Shown here: one piece after another, positions 56,653 through 64,000 of the stretch
Layout: each line of letters opens with the position of its first letter
Position numbering within the stretch: the first letter of the stretch is position 1
NCBI GenBank assembly: GCA_037178855.1
Contig: JASJZC010000002.1
Location: forward strand, 3,782,001 to 3,846,000
Direction of reading: 5' to 3'
From: Oscheius sp. JU75
Lineage: Eukaryota; Nematoda; Chromadorea; Rhabditida; Rhabditidae
DNA: 64,000 nt
Notes under the pieces: model-generated
Database searches by the model: none
Told to the model about the DNA's origin: nothing
The model's input: the letters and a program-made list of their open reading frames with translations, nothing else
Translations under genes and position numbers: made by a program

Positions 56653-57852
56653 ATGGGAAAGGACTACTACAAGATCCTTGGCATTGCCAAGGGAGCTTCA
56701 GATGACGAGATCAAGAAGGCCTACAGGAAAATGGCCTTAAAATATCATCCGGACAAGAACAAAGCTCCAGAAGCTGAAGCAAAATTCAAGGTTGGCCTTC
56801 CACTCTAATCCCGCAAACAAACAAGTTTAGGAAGTTGCCGAAGCTTACGATGTACTGTCGGACGCGAAGAAAAAGGAAACCTATGATCGATATGGCGAAG
56901 ATGGGCTGAAGAATGGAGGTGAAGGTTTCCCTGGAGGAGCCGGCGGAGCCCACTACGAGTTCCATGGCGATCCTATGCGCATGTTCGCCCAGTTCTTTGG
57001 CGGCAACGATCCGTTCGGCGACGTCTTCGGCATGGGAGGTGGCGGCGGTGGTGGAGGAGCACCCATGTTCTTCAACATGGGCGGCGGTGGCCATCCCGGC
57101 ATGGAAGATATGTACTTTGGAGGCGGTGGCGGCAGACGAGCTGCTCCCCGACAAGATCCCACCGTTCAACACGAGCTGGCTGTCAGTCTGGAGGATATCA
57201 ATACCGGCACCGTGAAGAAAATGAAAATCACAAGGTAGTTTTGTCATTGTTTCTCATTATTTATGTGTTTTGTTCAGAAAAGTATTGAATGCGGATGGAG
57301 TGTCAACGCGCGTGGAAGACAAAGTTCTTAGTATCACGATCAAGCCCGGATGGAAGTCGGGAACGAAGATCACGTTCCCCAAGGAAGGAGATCAACATCC
57401 CGGAAGGACGCCTGCCGATATTGTCTTCGTTATCAAGGTGGGTCTTGCCTGGCTGTCAATCTTTTCGCTGAAAAGAAGAAATTAAAAACAAAAAATTGCA
57501 GGACAAGACGCATCCGACGTTCAAACGAGAGGGAACTGACATAAAATACGTGCACAAGATCGCCCTGAAGGATGCGCTCTGCGGAACGACGGTAAATGTG
57601 CCCCTTCTTGGTGGCGGAACCCAGCAGGTCAAGATCAATGATGTGATTCGCCCGGGAATGTGCAGAAGGTCAGTATTTTGCTCTTACCACGTGACTCATT
57701 ACAACGCTTTCAGGCTAACAGGAAAAGGTCTCCCGAACCCGAAATCACCTGGTGTTCGTGGTGATATCATCGTCGAATTCGACGTCCAATTCCCGATGTC
57801 CTTATCGGAGAGTCAGAAGGCCCAACTGCAGCAGCTTCTGCCCTCCCTCTAG
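56653..57852 (+). CDS. dnj-13: DNAJB1/4-type Hsp40 cochaperone
   Basis: Type B J-protein that stimulates Hsp70 ATPase activity and delivers unfolded clients in the cytosol. The J domain is [20 protein letters not shown], then [20 protein letters not shown] with the HPD motif, then [21 protein letters not shown] Gly-rich linker with [17 protein letters not shown] follows; there is no zinc-finger region. The client-binding beta-sandwiches are [40 protein letters not shown] and [20 protein letters not shown], with [14 protein letters not shown]. The end is [20 protein letters not shown] then PSL. Full length for the family, five or six exons with short introns. Confidence 0.95.
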
Positions 57853-58564
57853 GTCTTTTTCCCCTCGAGTTTTTCTCATTTCTTCACGGTGCGGGTCGCT
57901 TTTACTTCCAAAAAATTATACGACTTCTTATTGTTGTAGCAAGTACAGATCTTTTCGGCAATCACATTGTACTTTCTCTGCCATTTATGTTTTTTTGGTC
58001 ATAAAATATAGTATCTTGTCGTTGACTCTTAGTTCTAGTTTCTTCGTTCAATACTGCTCTGCTTTTTGCTCAGAAGTCTCCAAAATGATCAAACACGAAG
58101 TTGTTTAAAGCGAGTCAGTCTGTCTTTCCTCTCTCGATAATCTGGTAGCAACAGAACTCTTCGTTCCATTTCTGGGTTGTTGTCCAACTCAAACAGTTGA
58201 CTACAGTTTATAACAACACAAGTCTACAGCTTTTTTTTTGCTTCTATTTCGTGGCCACGGACAAACCAACAAACTTATATGGTCTACCGCAAACACCATT
58301 GCGCTTTCATATTTAGACCAGCTGCCGACGGCAGCTTCGCAGCCCTTTGAATTTAGCTTAGCATTGATCACAGGTGGCAGCGCCGCTCCCCCAGCAATAA
58401 AAGTTTCCTTCAGCCGACTTGTCCCCGACGTGTCTCTTGACATGAAATAACTTGGCAGCGTTTTTGAATATTAGTGTTGACATGCAATTGTGCGGACACC
58501 ATGACATACAGACAGACGGACGGACACCATTGTGCTTTAATAAAAAAAGATAGTTTGAGTGAAG
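57853..58564. other. Intergenic stretch with decayed repeat DNA
   Basis: Includes the 3' UTR of the DNAJB gene. The half 58230-58550 looks repeat-derived: ACACCATTG[C/T]GCTTT occurs twice (about 58295 and 58525), and a CAGACAGACGGACGGACACC run lies near 58508. A minus-strand frame 58443-58201 without motifs crosses it. I could not assign a transposon family. Confidence 0.4.
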
Positions 58565-60027
58565 ATGCTGTCCCGACAGTCTGCGCGTCTCTTCCTGAAG
58601 AATCCTCTGATTTCGAAAAGAAGTGCCTCCTCCTTCAACTACAAAGATATCTTCGATATGCGCAGCCAGCTCAGCGAGGACGAGCGGTCTTTAATGGATT
58701 CCAGTCGCGATTACTGTCAGTCGAAGCTCCAGCCCAGAGTCACGGAGGCTTTTCGAACAGAGAGTATGTTTGTTTCTCACTTGTTGTCTTCTTACCAACC
58801 TCGATTGTACCATTCTCCGTTTTCAGAGTATGATCCATCTGTCCTTCGCGAAATGGGCGAAATGGGTCTCCTTGGAGCTCCATACTCGGTATTTTCTCCG
58901 TATTTTCACCTCCAAAAACGCCCAATTAAGGGCTACGGATGTGCTGGAACTACGACAGTGGGATACGGACTAATTGCCCGGGAGGTGGAGCGCGTGGATT
59001 CCGGCTACAGATCGGCGATGAGCGTTCAGACGAGTCTTGTTATCGGACCCATTTACAATTACGGTAAGTAGTTCTTTATTTCATATATTACAAGAAATCA
59101 GGATCGGAGGAGCAGAAGAAAAAGTACATCCCAGGTCTGGCCTCCGGAGAACAGGTCGGCTGTTTCGGTCTGACCGAGCCAAATCACGGATCGAATCCAG
59201 GCGGAATGGAAACCAAGGCCAAGTGGTGTGAGAAGTCAAAGACCTACAAGCTGACCGGTACCAAAACGTGGATCAGTAACTCTCCTGTGGCCGATGTCTT
59301 CGTCGTCTGGGCTCGCAGTGACCGTCACGACAACGCTATCAAAGGTTTCATTCTGGAGAAGGGATGGGATGGACTCACGGCCCCGAAAATCGAGGGAAAG
59401 ATCTCTCTTCGTGCCTCCATCACCGGTCAGATCTGTATGGACGAGGTCGCCGTCCCGGAGGATAATCTTCTTCCCAAAATCCAAGGACTGGCCGGTCCGT
59501 TCGGATGTCTCAATGCGGCTCGCCTCGGAATTGCCTTCGGGGCTCTCGGAGCAGCCGAGGAATGCTTTCACATCTCGCGACAATATGCTCTTGACAGGTT
59601 TTTTTTGCTACTTTCTGGAAAAGTCTAAATTCAGAAAACAATTCAACAAGCCTATTGCCCAGACACAACTGATTCAGCTTAAATTTGCCGACATGGCCAC
59701 GGATATCACTCTCGGACTCCAAGGCTGCCTCAGAATCGCACGTCTAAAGGTATTTTCTTCTTTTTGTTCCATAAAAACAAAAGACATTAGGACGAGGGAA
59801 ACATCGTGCCGGAGCAGATCTCGATGATGAAGCGATACTCGTGCGGGAAGGCTCTGGAAATTGCCCGAAAGGCCAGAGACATCCTCGGCGGAAATGGTAT
59901 CGTCGACGAGTTTCAAGTCATGCGTCATCTCGTCAATCTGGAGACCGTGAACACCTACGAGGGCACCCACGACATCCATGCTCTAATTCTCGGCCGCGCC
60001 ATCACTGGCCTTCAAGCATTCCAATAA
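58565..60027 (+). CDS. GCDH: Glutaryl-CoA dehydrogenase, mitochondrial
   Basis: FAD-dependent acyl-CoA dehydrogenase that converts glutaryl-CoA to crotonyl-CoA in lysine and tryptophan breakdown. The N-terminus ([20 protein letters not shown]) is a mitochondrial targeting peptide. Then come [78 protein letters not shown] and [20 protein letters not shown]. The C-terminal domain has [39 protein letters not shown] and [20 protein letters not shown], which carries the catalytic base Glu. Stop is TAA 60025-60027. All expected blocks are intact, with introns of about 45-60 bases. Confidence 0.96.
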
Positions 60028-60339
60028 GCTGTATATCATCATGTAGAAACGAAGGGATTCTTAGACGGTGTACTTACAATTAAAGAGTTTTATCAGTCGC
60101 TTTTCTGATATGAGTCGGAGGAAATCCCCGGAAATGATTCGAGTTGACTCCTTTCAACCCGGAGGCTCCCCTCCTTCGGGAAGAGGAGGGTAGGCGTGAT
60201 GACGCGCGAGGAAAGAAATTAAATGGGCCACAACCGATCTACAAACGATAAGGAATGTGTCTCTAGAATTCGTCTCTCCCAACGTCAAGAAACTTCTACC
60301 TTTGACCCCTGGGGGCGTCTGCTTGTTTGTTTGCAGAAG
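60028..60339. other. 3' flank of GCDH
   Basis: Short 3' UTR and intergenic DNA with an ATTAAAG polyadenylation-like signal near 60078. I see no gene. Confidence 0.35.
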
Positions 60340-60748
60340 AAAGTACCACGTGGGCTTTTGAACTGATTGAACGGAATTGTTCCTGAGCATGGAATGGGAC
60401 AAGCTATGGACCAAGAAGCTTCGGGGCAAAAAGAAGGGAGAATTCTGTTTTCTGACCACCTTCCTTGTCACACTAATCCGCCCTGCTATTTCACTATCTT
60501 TCTTCACCGGATTCCCCGGCTCATAGTGACGAATTCTACGAGAAAGACAAAGAACATTTGATGCAAGCAGATTCCCCCAGTCCGTTCCAGAAGCTACCTT
60601 TCATAATGTTTCTCCAGTACTCGAATTTCGTCGAAGCCGGAATTGGCTCAATTTGAACAAGGACCAATGGGTAACATAATACCCACCTGAGGGCATAAGA
60701 CTGATCCAGGAGCATACTGTAAACGAAGAATGGGTCAATTGAGCGCAT
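60340..60748 (-). CDS. Possible small gene, unrecognised
   Basis: Minus-strand blocks with protein-like composition: MRSIDPFFVYSMLLDQSYAL (from 60748), a donor-like GTGGGT, IEPIPASTKFEYWRNIMK followed by GTAGCT, then after a TTCTCGTAG acceptor IRHYEPGNPVKKDSEIAGR. Two apparent introns are of normal nematode size, but the last join is out of phase by one base, so either a boundary is misread or the gene is broken. I recognise no family. Confidence 0.3.
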
Positions 60749-61401
60749 ATTAATCTTGATCTTCTTTCAAACATAACTGTTTAAGCAGGTTCTGTCAAGT
60801 GTTTTCACATCGAAATGGAAATTGGCCGTCGTTTAGGCGTAGAGGGAAGTACTCATGAGGACCTTGGGCAAAAAATGAACTATTATTCTCTACTTTATAG
60901 ACGTCTATTACTGTAATTTATACATTTTTCACTTTGAGACTAGGAAAACTATCTTAACCTCACTTTCAGCCGAGTTACGGTAGGTCAAAATTGGGAGATG
61001 CTAGAACCGAATGAATGAAATGGTTTCCAAGTTACATTATCTCAAATAATTATTTCAAAGAGCTCCAAATGTCAAACTTTGACAGTCAAAGTCATTATCT
61101 CAGTACCCCTTCCTCTCAGTGAAATGACGTCCAAGTAGTTGGCCTAAAAGGCGCGAAAATGAGCGTGTTCTGCGTCAAAATTGGAGTGTCATTGTGTCCT
61201 TCCTCCTTCGCGAACGAGTTCAGCCAACTAATCTCCAGTTTGTGTTCTTTGCAGACCACCACCAATTAGCATAACGTCACCCTCGAAACGAGTCATCAAG
61301 TCTCGAATTACTGCTGATTCAGAAGCCAGGTGGGGGTGGGCTACCTATTCCTAAATAGCAAATTTGTATTTGTTCACACATACCAAGACGAGGGAGGGCA
61401 A
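60749..61401. other. Intergenic stretch
   Basis: About 650 AT-richer bases with no gene, RNA or repeat that I can support. Confidence 0.35.
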
Positions 61402-61452
61402 TGACGTCGTGCCCGAGGGGCCTCGTGTGCGGGGTGGAGACGGCTGTATAAA
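61402..61452 (+). promoter_or_regulatory. Core promoter with CRE and TATA box
   Basis: TGACGTC (61402-61408) lies about 38 bases upstream of a clean TATAAAA (61446-61452) in locally GC-rich DNA. The expected start would be near 61475-61480. No coding sequence is evident directly downstream; the first ATG (61507) opens only 14 codons. Confidence 0.5.
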
Positions 61453-62776
61453 AGTGGCCGATGCAGGGCAGAAAGAACCGATACAGGACACACAAAAGCA
61501 GTTCTGATGGTGTTCTTTTCTTCGATCATCGTTTCTCCTTTACTCCTATAACCAGTACGCCGGAAACGCTCTCTCGATTCTAAGGAGACTCACGTTTTCC
61601 ACTGGGTCCAGTAGCATGACTTTGCTTTTTTGAATCTACCCTGTTGGCCCAGACATCCATTCAAATCTCTCCTTACGATACTCCAGAAGCCTGTAAGCAG
61701 CAACAAGTTGCCAGTCAAGTCCACTTCTGATGTAAATGTGTCAAAATGTGCTCGTTCTGAAAACACTTTAGGTCCAATTAAGAAAGGGTGTCCTTATTGT
61801 GTAACTTATTGACCGCTTCCAATAATAGCCAGATTGACTGTACTCTTTCGCTGACTCCTTTGACGGTAGCTAGTCCGTCTCTTTTTCCCTCCCAAGTACA
61901 CTCTCGTCTTTTTGTGACAGAAGGTGGTACGGATCTACTTGTAATCCGGTCAAATTGGGGCCCCACGATGACATTTTGCTGGCGCATAAACAGTTTTCGA
62001 AACAGTCTTTTTTGTATAAAAGGGGGCTAGTCACAGAGTTGTGGGAGCGATGTCTGCTCCGACTATTGATTCACTTAACTTTTGTTCCTTCCCGGTTCCC
62101 AAAACAAATACAATCGTACCTGACGTCGGAGACCGAAAAAGTCTATACTTTCTCCCCATGTAAGGCACTAGAATCCGATTCTAGGAGGTCTCTAGTCCTC
62201 TTATCTACTCGTCTAACCGCATACCTCCCAAAAAGTCTCTTAGCCGAACCTGGCCTAAAGTTTTGAAGCCGGAATCTGGAATACAATGGGTCGAGTTTCT
62301 GGTCAATAGACCGTGCATATGTCGGGAATGACGCAGCCGAAAGGTATCCAAATGGCCCTTTTCTTTGCCCAGAGTTTCACCATCCCAAAGTCACACAACT
62401 TTGATAGTACCTCCTTTGTCATCTATCACCACCTCATCCTCTTCCCACGCCTCCGCAAACTGTAGTCAACTTTTTTGTATCATCCACTGCTGTCCATATT
62501 TGTCCATGTCTCCTTCATGAATCAGTACCACCAAATAACAGTTCGGAATCTGACGTCAGTTTTCAAGGGATGATAAAGAGAGAGAAGGAAGTCTAGTAGG
62601 GGTGGTCCATTCCAACTCCGCCCCGTCAGCCTGACGGAGTCGACCACGCCTCCTCCTGCCAGGTCACAGACCCTCCTCCCTTGTGTGTATTCTACTAGTC
62701 ACATTTTCTCTAGTCTCTTTTGGAGCTCTTTCCAGTCTCTCGACTTATCCTCTTGCTTCCAGTACTCCCAGCAATC
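61453..62776. other. Region downstream of the CRE/TATA promoter
   Basis: About 1.3 kb without a supportable protein gene. It may be the 5' leader or first intron of the gene at 62777, a non-coding transcript, or intergenic. AG-ending pyrimidine tracts just before 62777 (CTTGCTTCCAG, ACTCCCAG) could be splice or trans-splice acceptors. Confidence 0.35.
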
Positions 62777-63774
62777 ATGATCGGAATGGTCAATGTTCCC
62801 TGTGACAGTCCTCTGGACTTCTACGCCAGTCCCAGTCGTCAGGACAGTATAATGTCCAAAGACAGTTTCGACGTTCCCCGCACTCCGAGTCAGAAGACCA
62901 AGCAGTCCAGCTATCGTCCACTGTTCACAGCCGCTCACAGAAAGAAGATCCAGTACACGGAGGATGGGCGCAAAATAAGTGACGGACTCGTTGTCGAAGT
63001 GAGTTGTTGATCGCCTATGCCACATCCAATATCCGATATTGGATAGCTCTTTGTCGTGGTTCAAAACAGTCTCTCTTTTAGAAAAGCGAGCCAAACAAGC
63101 TGTGGGAGGAACTCTTCCTCCGCTCATTTGCTCAGAAAATGGAAGAGGAGATTCAGTCCCCGGTCATCCAAAACTTCAACAAACTCGACTCAGAATTGGC
63201 CAAATTGAACGTGAAAGGTGAGACCGAATCAATTCCTGGCTCCAGCTTACCAACACCTATCGCGACCGTTATCACACCTTATGGCTAATCCCTCTTGGTT
63301 CTCAGGTGCCTCGAGAAGAAACAATGACGCCAGAAAAGGCTGACTTCTCCTGAGGGAGAGAATCCCATTCGGAAATGATGAAATTTTTTTCCAGACAAAA
63401 ATCTCTATCGCTCCACCTATAGTCTCGTCTCGGCGGCCAGAATCGAGGAGGTTGCCACCTTGGAAGAACTGGATCGTATTGAGCAGAAGTGAGTTTCGAA
63501 TCGATAGATCATGTGTTTTCATCCCATCGGAGGTGTTAGACCAAGACGACCCTGTCTATGCGCATTCAAAACGAAGTTTTATCGCCCGCGAGTGCAAACA
63601 GCTCGCTCTAAGCTAAAAGATGCTTGAGAGGGGGAGAATAAGAATGATCGAGAGTAAAAAACAATTTGTAGGTCAAAAAGAAGTGCATCTCAAGACAGAG
63701 CATCTTTCTGCGACATGTTGCCGTTCATCAAGTCTATCAAGGGCAAGAAAAAGGACCACAAGAAGACTTTGTAA
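62777..63774 (+). CDS. Unrecognised Ser-rich protein with charged helices
   Basis: Four exons that join in phase by eye. Exon 1 is MIGMVNVPCDSPLDFYASPS to ISDGLVVE. Exon 2 is KSEPNKLWEELFLRSFAQKM to LAKLNVKG, exon 3 is DKNLYRSTYSLVSAARIEEV to LDRIEQK, and exon 4 is SKRSASQDRASFCDMLPFIK to KKKDHKKTL, with TAA at 63772-63774. The N-terminal part is Ser/Thr-rich with SP and TP sites (FDVPRTPSQK), followed by two helical segments and a Lys-rich tail (GKKKDHKKTL). There is no signal peptide or membrane helix. I do not recognise a family. AATAAA at 63846 is a candidate polyadenylation signal. Confidence 0.65.
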
Positions 63775-63922
63775 ACTTCGCGATGTGAAAGTATCTCCAT
63801 TGTTTCTGTATTAGATGCGGCCCGATGAACGTATAATATCTACAAAATAAACCAATTCTCATAGTTCTTAAAAAGTATACAACAACATTTACTGAGGCAT
63901 AACAATTAACACAAAAACTCGG

Positions 63923-64000
63923 TTACTCTTCGTCACCGGAGCCCTCGCCTCCCTCAGCCTTCTTCATGTTGCGTCTCTTTACGCGGCCGGGACGTCCACC
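63923..64000 (-). CDS. C-terminus of a gene cut by the right edge
   Basis: Only the last 25 codons are in the window: GGRPGRVKRRNMKKAEGGEG then SGDEE and TAA at 63923. The basic stretch followed by an acidic Ser-Gly-Glu tail suits a nuclear or RNA-binding protein, but no family can be named from this. It is tail-to-tail with the gene ending at 63774. Confidence 0.5.
   Translation of the reverse strand, partial: GGRPGRVKRRNMKKAEGGEGSGDEE

Noticed and set aside
57270-57638. Additional frames over the DNAJB gene
   Set aside because: Alternative frames of well-supported exons.
1-64000. CRISPR arrays, bacterial operons, prophage or insertion sequences
   Set aside because: None seen; spliced genes throughout show eukaryotic nuclear DNA.

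Overview
This is a 64 kb piece of a nematode nuclear genome. The evidence is a cuticlin-type ZP-domain gene, a ShK cysteine module, a vicinal-cysteine nicotinic receptor subunit, an opsin-like chemoreceptor, and intron style: many introns of about 37-60 bases, GTAAGT/GTGAGT donors and TTTCAG or TTTTTAG acceptors. Base composition is moderate rather than AT-rich. The genus cannot be fixed from the sequence. All gene models were read by eye from conserved protein blocks and splice phase, so terminal exons are less certain than gene cores.

Layout from left to right. A nicotinic acetylcholine receptor alpha-type subunit (+, 990-6022) is followed tail-to-tail by an unrecognised Lys-rich gene (-, 6137-~7050). 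A secreted ShK-nitrobindin protein (+, 8098-9864) carries a complete small secreted-protein gene on the opposite strand inside its largest intron. It meets beta-mannosidase (-, 9883-13355) tail-to-tail with 18 bases between the stop codons. An opsin-like GPCR (-, 13526-15446) comes next, then a SARA/endofin-like FYVE protein (-, 17113-20603), a ribokinase (+, 21095-22282) and a small secreted protein (+, 22374-23352).

The centre is a 13 kb SPEN/SHARP/DIN-1 corepressor gene (+, 25505-38742) with four RRMs, an RS region, long Lys/Ser-rich stretches and a C-terminal SPOC domain. The reading frame between its long N-terminal part and its SPOC part is not obviously continuous, and a short SPOC isoform with its own start looks likely. 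Next, an Ldh_2-family malate/lactate dehydrogenase (-, 38968-44242) holds a cyclopropane-fatty-acid synthase gene (+, 41506-43254) entirely inside one intron. A cuticlin (-), an SRSF2-like SR protein (-), a MYND/BRA-1-like adaptor (+), a NUDT9-like ADP-ribose pyrophosphatase (-), NPL4 (+), a myristoylated FRS2/DOK-type adaptor (-), an OVCA2/FSH1 serine hydrolase (-), a DNAJB-type cochaperone (+), glutaryl-CoA dehydrogenase (+) and an unrecognised gene (+, 62777-63774) fill the rest. The right edge cuts another minus-strand gene.

The genes do not form one pathway. They are a typical dense mix of metabolism (ribokinase, GCDH, Ldh_2, NUDT9, MANBA), signalling (nAChR, GPCR, SARA, FRS2-like, MYND adaptor), protein quality control (NPL4, DNAJB) and RNA regulation (SPEN, SRSF2). 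The most notable features are two antisense nested genes, the CFA synthase in an animal, the opsin-like receptor with Arg where opsins carry the retinal Lys, the ShK-nitrobindin fusion, and a cluster of one 11-base motif in SPEN introns.
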